A stretch of 64,000 nt of DNA, from positions 62,001 to 126,000 of the forward strand of contig JBJXHN010000005.1 of assembly GCA_046233135.1 (NCBI GenBank). The letters run 5' to 3'. Of the stretch, positions 7,150 through 15,972 are shown one piece after another. Under the pieces are notes generated by a model, which saw nothing but the letters and a program-made list of their open reading frames with translations, made no database searches and was not told the origin of the DNA. The translations under genes were made by a program, and so were the position numbers. This stretch comes from JBJXHN01 sp046233135. Lineage in GTDB: Bacteria; Pseudomonadota; Alphaproteobacteria; Rhodospirillales; Rhodospirillaceae. The first letter of the stretch is position 1; each line of letters begins with the position of its first letter.

Positions 7150-8382
7150 TCATATCCTCAAGGTCACGGCGCCATCGAGAATCGGCAGCAGCACGGCCCA
7201 GGCCATCCACGCCAGCACGCCGCCGGCGATCACCATCACCACGGGCTCCAGCAGCGAAACCATACGGTCCGTCGCGTCTTCCACATCCCGATCATGGAAA
7301 GCGCTGACATGCTCCAGGGCGCCGGCCAGATCACCCGTATCCTCGCCGACCCGCACCATCCGCACCACCAGGGTCGGAAAGCGGCCCGTGAAGCGCATGG
7401 CGTCCGACAGCGGCGAGCCCGCCGCCACCGCCGAATCGATGACCTCGACCGATTCCGTCAGCACCCGATTGCCCATCACCGCCCCGGCGGTCTCCAGGCA
7501 CCGGGACAGCGGCACTCCAGCCCGGAACAGGACGGCGAAGAAATGGGCAAAACGGGACAGGGCGATCCGGTGAAGAACCGGCCCGACCCCCGGCAGCGCC
7601 AGCATCACCCGGTCCCGCAGGCGGCCGACGGGTGCCCATTTGGCTCCCGGACCGAAAAGCCCCACCGCCAACGCGAGGAGGCCGATGCCATAAGGCAGGC
7701 CAACCGCAACCCCCTCGCCAAACGCCAGCAAGGCCCGGGTCTGCACCGGCAGCTCCGTATTCTGCTGGGCAAAGAACAGCGACAGTTGCGGCACCACACC
7801 GGCCAGCAGAAACAGCCCGGATCCGAGCGCGGAACCAAGCACGATCACCGGATAGCGCAAGGCCTTGCGGATGCGGCGCCCCAGATCCTCTGTCCAGCGG
7901 AGATGCGTGCACAAGTGGGCCAGCGCGTCGGTCAGGTGCCCGCTTTCCTCGCCGGCGCGCAGAATCGGTGCGGTAGCGGTCCCCACGACCCTCTGGTGGC
8001 GGCCGAATGCCTCGGACAAGGGCACACCAGCCCCCACGTCACGGCGGACCTGCTCCATCACCCGGCGCAGGCGGGGCGGTTCGGTCAGCGACCGGATATC
8101 CCCCAGGGCGGTCATCAGGGGCACGCCCGCCCGCAGGACCCGTTCCAGGTGAAGGAACAGCTGCTGTAGATCCCGCGCGCTCTCCCGCCGCCCCGGCAGC
8201 AAATGACGCCAGGACCGATCGGTTCCCGCCCCGTCGCGACCGTCCTTCACGGCATGGGCGCCGAACAGATGCAGGTTGGCATGGCGCAGCCGGCCGTGAA
8301 GATCGGCCTCGTCCACCGCTTCCATGCGCCCCCGCACCATCCGCCCCCGCGCGTTGACTGCCTGCCAGGCGAACACCGGCAT
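7150..8382 (-). CDS. pilC: Type IV pilus/type II secretion inner-membrane platform protein PilC/GspF
   Basis: 410 residues, standard family length. It opens with FAWQAVNARGRMVRGRM, as GspF/PilC proteins do, and has two repeated GspF domains: LFLHLERVLRAGVPLMTAL near residue 70 and its counterpart FAHFFAVLFRAGVPLSRCLE near residue 270. Three transmembrane helices follow the usual order, the last at the C terminus (VVMVIAGGVLAWMAWAVLLPI). The protein forms the rotary platform on which PilB and PilT act. It lies 19 bases after the pilB stop and is in the same operon. Confidence 0.9.
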   Translation of the reverse strand: MPVFAWQAVNARGRMVRGRMEAVDEADLHGRLRHANLHLFGAHAVKDGRDGAGTDRSWRHLLPGRRESARDLQQLFLHLERVLRAGVPLMTALGDIRSLTEPPRLRRVMEQVRRDVGAGVPLSEAFGRHQRVVGTATAPILRAGEESGHLTDALAHLCTHLRWTEDLGRRIRKALRYPVIVLGSALGSGLFLLAGVVPQLSLFFAQQNTELPVQTRALLAFGEGVAVGLPYGIGLLALAVGLFGPGAKWAPVGRLRDRVMLALPGVGPVLHRIALSRFAHFFAVLFRAGVPLSRCLETAGAVMGNRVLTESVEVIDSAVAAGSPLSDAMRFTGRFPTLVVRMVRVGEDTGDLAGALEHVSAFHDRDVEDATDRMVSLLEPVVMVIAGGVLAWMAWAVLLPILDGAVTLRI

Positions 8383-8401
8383 CCTCGGCCGATCCCGCCG
8401 G

Positions 8402-11329
8402 CTACAGCAGACGGCTGGTGATGTCGACCGCGCGCACCAGCGACGGCACGTCGATCAAGCCTTCCAGCACCTTGCGGGACCCGTCCTCGATCATCGGCTT
8501 GTAGCCATGGCGCGCGGCAGCGGCGCGGATATCGCCCAGCGACGCCCCGGCGGCGATCAGGTCATCCACCTCGCGCACCACCGGCAGGACCTCGGTGATC
8601 GCCACCCGGCCGCGATAGCCGGTATGGCCACAGGCCTCACAGCCCTTGGCGTGACCGATTTCCGGCGGCTTGCCCGGATCGGCGCCAATCATCGCGCAGG
8701 CGCGGGGATCAGCCGTCTTCATCTCGCGGCAGGCAGGGCAAAGCCGGCGCGCCAGACGCTGGGCGACGATACCGATCACGTTCCCCGCCAGCATTCCCGG
8801 CTTGAGGCCCAGGTCCGTCAGACGCGGCAGGGCGCCGGCGGCATCACTGGTGTGCAAGGTGGCATAGAGCTGATGCCCGGTCATGGCGGCCCGCAGGGCC
8901 ATGCCGGCGGTGTCCGGATCGCGGATTTCGCCCACCAGGATCACATCCGGGTCCTGACGCAGAATGGCCCGGATCCCGTCAGCAAACCCCACCCGGCCCC
9001 CGTCGCGCACCTGGGACTGGCGGATCATCGGCATCTCGTATTCCACGGGATCTTCCAGGGTCATGATGTTCAACTCGGAACTGCCGATGTAATCCATCAT
9101 GGCGTACAAAGTGGTGGTCTTGCCCGACCCGGTGGGGCCGGTCACCAGCACCATGCCTTCGGGCCGGCGCAACAGTCGGCGCAGCAGATCCAGGTTGTCG
9201 GGATCGAAGCCCAATTGCCCCAGCCGCAACGGCGTGGCCGAGCGGTCGAGGATCCGCAGAACGATATTCTCTCCATGCACCGTCGGCAGGGCGCTGGCCC
9301 GTACATCCACCTTGCGGTGGGCGACGGTCAGGCTGAACCGGCCGTCCTGGGGGCTCATGCGGTCGGCGATATTCATGCCCGCCAGGATCTTCACGCGCTG
9401 GGCCACCGCTGGCCAGTACTGCTTGTGGAAGGTCAGAACCTGGGTCATGACCCCGTCGATCCGCAGCCGCACCCGCAGGAAGGCGCCGTCCGGCTCGAAA
9501 TGCAGGTCGGACGCCCGGCGCTTCACCGCATCGAGCAGCAGTATATTGACCAGCCGTACCACCGGATGGAACGCGCCGCCCCGGCGGTCGTCCATGGTGG
9601 CGGCATCGGCGTCCAGCGCTTCCACCTCGCGCAGGACACCGTCCAGCGACAGGGTATGGCCGTAGCCGTCATCAATGGCCTGATGGATATGGGACTCGGC
9701 GGCCACCAGGGGCTCGATCCGCGTATCGGCGCCGAAGTGCGTCCGCACCTCGTCCTGGGCCACCACATCCAGGGCATCAGCCATGGCCAGCCGCAGGACC
9801 TGGCCTTCCAGGGCGACGGGCATGACCCGCAGGCGCCGGGCCACGTCCTCGGGCAGGCGCTGGAAAACGCCCGGGTCCGGAACGGTTCCTTCGGGATCGA
9901 ATTGATCCCGTCCGGTGTTCCGGGCCAGAACCTCGGACAGGGTCTGTTCGGTCACGAACCCCAGATCCACCAGCACTTGGCCGATCTGGGCGTCGCGCTG
10001 CTTCTGCTCGGTGACGGCCACCCGCAGCTGATCCTTGCTGATCAGCCCCATGGAGACGAGCTGTTCGCCCAGCCGGGCCATTTCATGGGGACTGCGGCTG
10101 CGGGCGGGCGGCGGCTTCGGGCGGGCCTGGGGCGCCGGCGGCGCCCCGGTGCCGGCACCGGCCGGGATGGTGGCGGTGCGGGAAATGGAGACCGGCCGCT
10201 TTTCCGCCGGCTTGACCCGTGCCACCGCCGGGCGGCTGGCCGGAGCGGGCTCCTTGGGCGTCACCGCTTCAGAAGCGGGCGGAGGCGTGGCCGCGGCCTG
10301 ACCCCCGGCGGCCGGTTCCGCCGGGCGCGGCACGCGGGTGATGGTGGGCCGGCTGCGCGGCGCCTGATCCGCCAGAGTCTGCCCCAGGGTCGGCCGCTTG
10401 GCCGTGCGGGTGATGGTGGGCTTGGACGGGGAGGACTTCGACGGGGCCGACTTCGGCGCGGCCTCTGTCGCCGGGGCTGCCGGTGGCGGGGCAGCTTGCG
10501 GCTTCGCTTGTTTGGCCGCCGGCGGCGCGGGCAGGGGGTCGGTCTTGGGCGTGCCCTTGACCGGCGGCGCCGTCGGCCGGATTTTCGCTGCGGCAGCCAG
10601 ACGGCGCAAAGCATTGGCCTGATCAGCCGCCGGGTCCGGCTCCGTGCCCGGATCTTCGGGTGACGGGGCGGCACGCGGGGCGGGCGGGGCGGCGAGTGGC
10701 GGGGCGACGGCCGCTGCGTCGGACAGGGTGGTCCGGGGGACGGCGATCTCGTCGTCCTCGGCGTCGTCGATCAGCAGGGCATCGTCTTCACCGTCCCCTT
10801 CCCGGTCAGCCCAGGCGACGTCGTCATCCCCGTCATCGAAAAAGCCGCCGGTGGTCAGCGCCGCCCGTTCCGCCCGGGAAAGGGAGATGTCCTCCACCTC
10901 GAATTCGGCCTGATCGTCCTCCAGACCATACTCTTCGTCATCTTCGAAGCCGCCGTATCCGGCGTCATCCTGCCCCTGGTCGCGCAGCGCATCCCCCAGG
11001 ACCAGGCTGGCCACGTGGCGGGCGGACTTGCTTTGGCGCAAGACCTCGGCCCGGCGCCGGCTTTCGGAGTCATTGTCGCGAATCCGGAAAGCGCCGCCCT
11101 CTGCCGCGCCGCCGCCATCGCCGGTCAGGGCAGAGGCCAGGGTGGGGCGACCGCTGCTCCGCGCCTCGGGCTCCGGCTCGGATTCCGGTCCCGGGTCCCG
11201 CGACTGGGCATCCGATCCCCGGTCCGGCTCGGTTGCCTCGTACGGGTCTTCGGGCAGGCCGTCCGGGTCCGTCACCCGGCCGCGGCCGCTGCGCCGGTTC
11301 ATCAGCGATGGTCCCAATTTCAGATCCAT
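8402..11329 (-). CDS. pilB: PilB/MshE-type pilus assembly ATPase with long disordered N-terminal region and MshEN domain
   Basis: 975 residues, far above the usual 560-600. Residues 1 to about 415 are low complexity: first acidic (SES, DDED, DDGDDD clusters), then Pro/Ala/Lys-rich. An MshEN domain begins near residue 418 with RLGEQLVSMGLISKDQL and a second copy QIGQVLVDLGFV, the repeat type that binds cyclic di-GMP in MshE. The ATPase core has Walker A GPTGSGKTT (Lys737), Asp box EDPVEY, Walker B ILVGEIRD and His box GHQLYATLHT. A zinc tetracysteine (CPAC and CEAC) is present. The start at 11329 has AGGGGCAGG upstream; an earlier in-frame start lacks this. It powers pilus extension. Confidence 0.9.
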   Translation of the reverse strand: MDLKLGPSLMNRRSGRGRVTDPDGLPEDPYEATEPDRGSDAQSRDPGPESEPEPEARSSGRPTLASALTGDGGGAAEGGAFRIRDNDSESRRRAEVLRQSKSARHVASLVLGDALRDQGQDDAGYGGFEDDEEYGLEDDQAEFEVEDISLSRAERAALTTGGFFDDGDDDVAWADREGDGEDDALLIDDAEDDEIAVPRTTLSDAAAVAPPLAAPPAPRAAPSPEDPGTEPDPAADQANALRRLAAAAKIRPTAPPVKGTPKTDPLPAPPAAKQAKPQAAPPPAAPATEAAPKSAPSKSSPSKPTITRTAKRPTLGQTLADQAPRSRPTITRVPRPAEPAAGGQAAATPPPASEAVTPKEPAPASRPAVARVKPAEKRPVSISRTATIPAGAGTGAPPAPQARPKPPPARSRSPHEMARLGEQLVSMGLISKDQLRVAVTEQKQRDAQIGQVLVDLGFVTEQTLSEVLARNTGRDQFDPEGTVPDPGVFQRLPEDVARRLRVMPVALEGQVLRLAMADALDVVAQDEVRTHFGADTRIEPLVAAESHIHQAIDDGYGHTLSLDGVLREVEALDADAATMDDRRGGAFHPVVRLVNILLLDAVKRRASDLHFEPDGAFLRVRLRIDGVMTQVLTFHKQYWPAVAQRVKILAGMNIADRMSPQDGRFSLTVAHRKVDVRASALPTVHGENIVLRILDRSATPLRLGQLGFDPDNLDLLRRLLRRPEGMVLVTGPTGSGKTTTLYAMMDYIGSSELNIMTLEDPVEYEMPMIRQSQVRDGGRVGFADGIRAILRQDPDVILVGEIRDPDTAGMALRAAMTGHQLYATLHTSDAAGALPRLTDLGLKPGMLAGNVIGIVAQRLARRLCPACREMKTADPRACAMIGADPGKPPEIGHAKGCEACGHTGYRGRVAITEVLPVVREVDDLIAAGASLGDIRAAAARHGYKPMIEDGSRKVLEGLIDVPSLVRAVDITSRLL

Positions 11330-11483
11330 GGTCCTGCCCCTTACGTCACCCGGGCACATGTGGGAACGACCCGGCCCCACCCGTGCTACCCCATGGGGGT
11401 TAAGGTGGGGTGAAAGGGGGCCGAGGCGAAGGGGGGATGCCCGCTCTTCGCCCCAGCCCGGCTTTCCGCCCTTGCCTTAATCC

Positions 11484-12194
11484 TTACTGCAAGAACATCA
11501 CCGCATTGCACAGCTGCGCACCGCCGCCGGCATAGTCGCCGGTGGCGGTCTTGCAGGAATCCGCCGTCCCCGTGGCAGTCCCGGAATAGGTACTCATGAC
11601 GATATAGCCGGAATCCGCGTTGCCGTCATCGTATCGGGTATCCACTTCCAGGGCTTCCACACCGGACAGGGCGTTCCGGCTGGGTGCGCCGCTGGCCGTG
11701 TCCTGGAGCCGAAGCCAATGCCCCGTCCCCGCGGTGGTACCGAAAGTGCCATGGATAATGGTCAGGTTGATCCCGGACATCCGCGCCGGCAGGATCGACA
11801 AATCCTCCGTCGATCCGGCGTCCAGCCGCACCCCGGAAATGTAGTTGGCATAGGTCAGATGTTCCCAGGCCTGGGACGATTCGGCAGTGTAGGCCGACTC
11901 CATGCTCAGATCCGCCGTACCGATCACCCCATCCCCATTGCCGTTGGTCACCCCCGCCCCGGTAATATACGTGGCTGCCAGATCATAATCGCCGGGAAGG
12001 GCATTGTAGCGGTCCTGAAAGGCGGTGAAACCTGCTCGAATGGCCTCCCACTGGCTGACGGTGGTTTTCAGGCGGGCGCTGTCGATCAGCTGCTGCCCCT
12101 TCAATACGCCACCGATCACCAGACCGATCAGCACCAGAACAATGGACATTTCAATCAGAGTGAAGCCCGCCCGGGCCTGCATGCGTTCAACCAT
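11484..12194 (-). CDS. Type IV prepilin, probable major pilin of the locus
   Basis: 236 residues. The class III signal is short: basic leader MVERMQARAG, then FTLIEMSIVLVLIGLVIGG with Glu+5. After it comes the family segment GQQLIDSARLKTTVSQWEAI and FQDRYNALPGDYD, found in alphaproteobacterial pseudopilins. Two Cys near the C terminus (DSCK and QLCN) could close the D-region loop. The ATG at 12194 has GGAGG six bases ahead and is preferred over the GTG one codon earlier. The gene lies between the exported-protein gene and pilB, the usual place for a main subunit. Whether it builds a surface pilus or a periplasmic pseudopilus cannot be told. Confidence 0.8.
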   Translation of the reverse strand: MVERMQARAGFTLIEMSIVLVLIGLVIGGVLKGQQLIDSARLKTTVSQWEAIRAGFTAFQDRYNALPGDYDLAATYITGAGVTNGNGDGVIGTADLSMESAYTAESSQAWEHLTYANYISGVRLDAGSTEDLSILPARMSGINLTIIHGTFGTTAGTGHWLRLQDTASGAPSRNALSGVEALEVDTRYDDGNADSGYIVMSTYSGTATGTADSCKTATGDYAGGGAQLCNAVMFLQ

Positions 12195-12239
12195 CACAAT
12201 CCTCCGTTTTCCTGCCCCGACGGGCGGTTGACACGATCT

Positions 12240-12920
12240 TCAAGGAGTCGGCATCCCCAGACGCCGCCGCAGACGAACCAGATAGCGACGGTCGGCAGGA
12301 GACAGGGTCGTTTCGCTCATGGAAATATCGGTCAGCAATGCCCGCGCCGCGTCCTTCTGCCCCCGGTCGAGCAGCAGGAGAACCGGGATCTGCCGCACCT
12401 GTGCCGGAATGCCCGGCACCGGCAGCCGGGCAAGGGGAAGGGTGAGCTCCAGAGCCAGGGGCTCGTCGCCGGCCCGGTGCCGGGCCAGATCCGCGGCTTC
12501 GGCCAGCCATGGCCAGTGGCGGGCCGGGTCCCGAAGTGCCAGATCCCCCAGGAACCGGGCAATGGCCGCCGCCCGCTCCCCCCGCGCCGCTGCACCGAAG
12601 TGATACCGGGCCAGCATCGGGGCGAAATGCGAGTCCGGCGCCAGAGCCTGCATGGTCTCCAGCCAGCCGGCGACCTGCCGCCAGGGGATAGCATTCAGGG
12701 GGATGACCTCCGCCCCGCCCTCTCCGGCACCCTGAACCCGCAATCCAAGGATCCGATGGGCCGCCTCCGGGTCGTCCAGGGTATGAACCCGCGCGGCAAG
12801 GGCAGAGGGCGGAGGTCCCAGGGTTGCGGCTTCCGCAGGATCAGGGGGCAGGGCGCTATTGATCGCGATCTGCCCTCCCACCGCCAGGGCAACCATCACG
12901 GCGGGCAGGCGCCGGCTCAT
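12240..12920 (-). CDS. Exported helical protein of unknown function in the pilus operon
   Basis: 226 residues. The N terminus (RRLPAVMVALAVGGQIAINS followed by ADPAEAA-like residues) looks like a signal peptide or membrane anchor. The rest is Ala/Leu/Arg-rich and helical, with segments such as HFAPMLARYHFGAAARGERAA and LLLLDRGQKDAARALL that suggest TPR-like hairpins. The start overlaps the permease stop by ATGA, so the two are translationally coupled and probably act together. No named family was recognised. Its position beside an ABC permease resembles the gene set pilG-pilH-pilI of Myxococcus, but no sequence evidence was found for a PilG relation. Confidence 0.65.
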   Translation of the reverse strand: MSRRLPAVMVALAVGGQIAINSALPPDPAEAATLGPPPSALAARVHTLDDPEAAHRILGLRVQGAGEGGAEVIPLNAIPWRQVAGWLETMQALAPDSHFAPMLARYHFGAAARGERAAAIARFLGDLALRDPARHWPWLAEAADLARHRAGDEPLALELTLPLARLPVPGIPAQVRQIPVLLLLDRGQKDAARALLTDISMSETTLSPADRRYLVRLRRRLGMPTP

Positions 12921-13696
12921 AACCGCACTCTCCGGTCCAGCGCCCAGCCGGCCAGCGCGATCAGCACCGCCACCGCTGCCAGCCCCTGGGCCAGGGCCGG
13001 CCAAATGGCATTGGACATGACGCCCTCCGGCTCCGCCGATGCGGCCCCGGTCAGCCAGGTGGTCCGGGCAAGGTGATCCAGATGCGGAACGATGGATCCG
13101 ATCCCCCTGCCGACCAACCCGAGCACCGCGTCCAGCGGCCCCGTCTCCCCCTTCAGGCGTTGATCCAGCAGTTCGGTGATCACCGTCCCGGTGCGGAACA
13201 GGGCATAGGTCGCCCCGCCCGCCAGCAAGGCCGCCGTCCGTCCGAAAGCGATGGAACAGGTCACCCCCAAAGCCAGGATCACCACCCCCTCCAGCCCCAG
13301 GGTCAGGCCCCAGAGCCACAGTCCGTTGCCCGATGCCCCCAGGACAACCAGCGTCAGCACCGCCACCGTCCCCATCGGCGGCACCACGGCCGCAAGCCCG
13401 GCCACCAGTCCGGCGGCGAGGACCAGGCGCGGGACCGGCCAGGCCACCATGGCCTCCAGTTCCCGGCCCAGGCGCAAACGCTCCATATGGGCGGTCGCCA
13501 GCCCCAGCAGCGCCAGCGCCATCCCCAGCCGCACGGCAGGCGCAGCCAGGGCCAAGGCACCCCGGGAGCCTTCCAGCAGGGACAGGCGGCCGACAAAGGC
13601 CGCAAGTGCTGCCGTCGCCGCCATACCGAGCATCAGCAGCAACACGCCGGGATCCCGGAGCAGGGAGAAAACGGTATGGCGCAGAACAGCGATCAT
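12917..13696 (-). CDS. ABC-2 type permease embedded in the pilus operon
   Basis: 259 residues with six predicted membrane helices: around residues 17-37, 50-70, 90-110, 115-135, 140-165 and the last at 235-255. It has the N-terminal cytoplasmic MIAVLRHTVFSLLRDP that is typical of NosY/CcmB-like permeases. GGAAGGAA lies eight bases ahead of the ATG. It sits between the secretin and the exported-protein gene and overlaps the latter. The only ABC ATPase in the window (3956-4669) closes the same operon and is the natural partner. Substrate is unknown. A role in pilus assembly, as for PilI in Myxococcus, is inference. Confidence 0.75.
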   Translation of the reverse strand: MIAVLRHTVFSLLRDPGVLLLMLGMAATAALAAFVGRLSLLEGSRGALALAAPAVRLGMALALLGLATAHMERLRLGRELEAMVAWPVPRLVLAAGLVAGLAAVVPPMGTVAVLTLVVLGASGNGLWLWGLTLGLEGVVILALGVTCSIAFGRTAALLAGGATYALFRTGTVITELLDQRLKGETGPLDAVLGLVGRGIGSIVPHLDHLARTTWLTGAASAEPEGVMSNAIWPALAQGLAAVAVLIALAGWALDRRVRL

Positions 13697-13722
13697 GGCC
13701 GAATTCCTTCCGTCCCCGCCGG

Positions 13723-15570
13723 CTACAGCAGGGGCCGGGGATCGGGCGGCAGGGCGCGATAGAGGCCCCGGTCCGCAGGATCCACATAGCCGCCGCCGAT
13801 GATGGTGGCCTGCAACAGCACCACCAGTTCCACCAGTTCGCCGTCTTCCCGTTCGAAGCGAAAGGCGCGGCCAAGCCCGGGAATATCCTTCAGCCCCGGC
13901 ACGCCAGCCGTCCCCGTATCGTTCCGCTCCTGCATCAGTCCGCCCATGACCAGGATGGAGCCGCTGTCCATGACCACCACGCTGTCCATTTCCCGCACCT
14001 CGACCACGGGCACCAGGGATTCCACATCCTCGTTCTGCAAGGCGACGGCGGGGTCGCTTTCATAGGACGCGATGCGTGAAATGGTGGGGCGCAGGGCCAG
14101 GGTGATCTTGCCCGTATCCAGGGCGATGGACGGCTGCACGGTCATCACCAGGCCGATGGGGATGGTGTTGATCTCGCTGCTGTAGGTGGTTTCGGTGACG
14201 CTGTCGCGGGTGGTGCGCACCGCCGTGACGGCGAAGTAGACCTTGTTTTCCGCCACCTTCAGGACGGCCGTCTGATTGTTCGTCACCGTCAGCCGGGGGC
14301 TGGACAGGGTGCGGGTCTGCCCGTAATCGTCGATCAGATTGAGAAACGCGCTGAAGGTCAGGTCATCCAGCGCCCGAACCCCCGACAGGGCCAGCGTGGG
14401 CCGGGCTGCCGTCAGGGGCGGCATGACCACGCTTTGCGCCCCGGTCAGAGCAAGACCGAAGGTACCGTTGTTGGCCACCGCCTGCCAGTCGACCCCCGCC
14501 CGGTATTGCCGGGCCAGGCTGACTTCGATGATCTTGGCTTCGATCAGCACCTGGGACTCGAGCGACCGGCGCAACTCGTCCAGATAAGCCGCCACGCGGG
14601 CCTGATCCCGTTCCGTCGCAACAACGGTGACCAGACCGGCCTGGCGGTTGATGTGGAAGGCAGATCGAGGCCCCGCCGGAACGGCCGGAGCCACCGGCTC
14701 GGACCCGGATTCGGCGTCTGATTCGGCCCCGGTTGCGGATAAATCGGGGGCGGCACCCTCGGCCACCGGTGGTTCTCCCGCACCATCGCCCGCCGAAGGC
14801 GCGGCGGGCACAGGGACGGCCGCCATCGGCCCGCCATCCAACGCCCCTTCTTCGACCTGGAGAATATGGGACAGCCCGGCCGACACCGTGCCCCAGGGAT
14901 CCGCTTCCGAAATGCTTTCCACGCGGCTGGACGAGGCATTGCCCTGAAGCGACCGGCCGGAAGACGAAGCGACGTTCGATTGGGCAAAAACGTCCGTATT
15001 CGACGAAATGCTGCTGCCGGCGCTGCGCACCTGATTGAGGATATCCAGCCTGTAGCTTTCCGGATAAGGCGTATCCGGCCCCGCCCGCAACCGCCCGTCC
15101 GCCAGGCGGCACCGCAAGCCGCCCAAGTCACACAGGCGGCGCACCACCTGGGACAGCGGCCGGTTCACGGCGGAGAACACCACCGTTCCGGTGATCCCTT
15201 CGGCCAGTTCCAGCTCCACATCCGCAGCCTTGGCCAGGGCGATCAGCATGCTTTGCACCGACGTGGGCGTTTCGGCCCGCAAGGTCACCCGGGGACCGGT
15301 TTCTTCCGTCGGTGGCAAAGAGGCCGCCCCGCCCCCCATGGCAGGCACGGTCGTGCCGGAATACCGGGACAGGGCAGGAATTGGCGGCACACCGGCGGCC
15401 GTTTCCCCATACATCCCGGCCGGCGCGAAACTGTTGCCCAACGGGGCCGAAAGGTCGGACGCCGTTTCCGCACAGCTGCCCATCACCCCCGCTGCCATCA
15501 TGGCAGTCACACGCGCCATGATGGCCAAAACATTATATTTCTTCCCCAAGATCACCTTGCCCTCATGCAT
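13723..15570 (-). CDS. Secretin of the type IV pilus/MSHA-like system (PilQ/MshL family)
   Basis: 615 residues. A charged N terminus and hydrophobic stretch end in VMGSC, a possible lipobox as in MshL secretins. A STN-type domain near residues 95-170 has RVTLRAETPTSVQSMLIALA. A Ser/Asn-rich and Pro/Ala-rich linker follows, then an N1-type domain near 315-360 (VVATERDQARVAAYLDEL) and the secretin core. That core ends in the family signature: VMGGLMQ, then PGLKDIPGLGRAF and ELVVLLQATII. The ATG at 15570 has TGAGG six bases ahead; the next in-frame ATG (15519) would shorten the signal sequence. It should form the outer-membrane gate for the pilus. Confidence 0.9.
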   Translation of the reverse strand: MHEGKVILGKKYNVLAIMARVTAMMAAGVMGSCAETASDLSAPLGNSFAPAGMYGETAAGVPPIPALSRYSGTTVPAMGGGAASLPPTEETGPRVTLRAETPTSVQSMLIALAKAADVELELAEGITGTVVFSAVNRPLSQVVRRLCDLGGLRCRLADGRLRAGPDTPYPESYRLDILNQVRSAGSSISSNTDVFAQSNVASSSGRSLQGNASSSRVESISEADPWGTVSAGLSHILQVEEGALDGGPMAAVPVPAAPSAGDGAGEPPVAEGAAPDLSATGAESDAESGSEPVAPAVPAGPRSAFHINRQAGLVTVVATERDQARVAAYLDELRRSLESQVLIEAKIIEVSLARQYRAGVDWQAVANNGTFGLALTGAQSVVMPPLTAARPTLALSGVRALDDLTFSAFLNLIDDYGQTRTLSSPRLTVTNNQTAVLKVAENKVYFAVTAVRTTRDSVTETTYSSEINTIPIGLVMTVQPSIALDTGKITLALRPTISRIASYESDPAVALQNEDVESLVPVVEVREMDSVVVMDSGSILVMGGLMQERNDTGTAGVPGLKDIPGLGRAFRFEREDGELVELVVLLQATIIGGGYVDPADRGLYRALPPDPRPLL

Positions 15571-15717
15571 TCATGCCTCAGGACAAGAGAAACACGTCAT
15601 GGATTATTTTGTAACCGGGGGTTTACCGCAATGCCGGCGCCTTGACCGGCGGGCCGAGGGACCCAAGTGGAAGTGGCGCAAGACACACTTCCCCTTCGCC
15701 TTTAAGGACATTCCAAA

Positions 15718-15972
15718 ATGACGGATCATGCCAGATTGGTTCAGGACCACAGGTACAGATCGGTTCACCAACGATACGAGACGATGCACCTGGTTATCGA
15801 CTTTCTGGCCGGGGTGCTCTTTACTGTGGGAAGCGTCCTGTTTTTTTGGAAAAGTACGGAGTTTATAGCGATCTGGTGCTTTGTCATCGGCAGTGTTTTC
15901 TTCACCGCCAAGCCCACCATCAAGCTGGCCCGGGAATTTCATTTGGCCCGTCTGCCCGACGAGACCTTTTAG
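15718..15972 (+). CDS. YrhK-like small membrane protein
   Basis: 84 residues with two hydrophobic helices (LVIDFLAGVLFTVGSVLFFW and FIAIWCFVIGSVFFTAKP), preceded by YETMHLVIDF and followed by IKLAREFHLARLP, which fits the YrhK domain family. Function is unknown. It is encoded on the opposite strand to the pilus genes, in the gap between secretin and prepilin peptidase. Its stop overlaps the stop of the peptidase gene by four bases. The upstream 147 bases, shared with the divergent secretin gene, should hold both promoters. GC is lower than in its neighbours. Confidence 0.7.
   Translation: MTDHARLVQDHRYRSVHQRYETMHLVIDFLAGVLFTVGSVLFFWKSTEFIAIWCFVIGSVFFTAKPTIKLAREFHLARLPDETF

Noticed and set aside
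8324..10663. Plus-strand open frame of 779 codons opposite pilB
   Set aside because: It is a shadow of the pilB gene, with a composition unlike real proteins.
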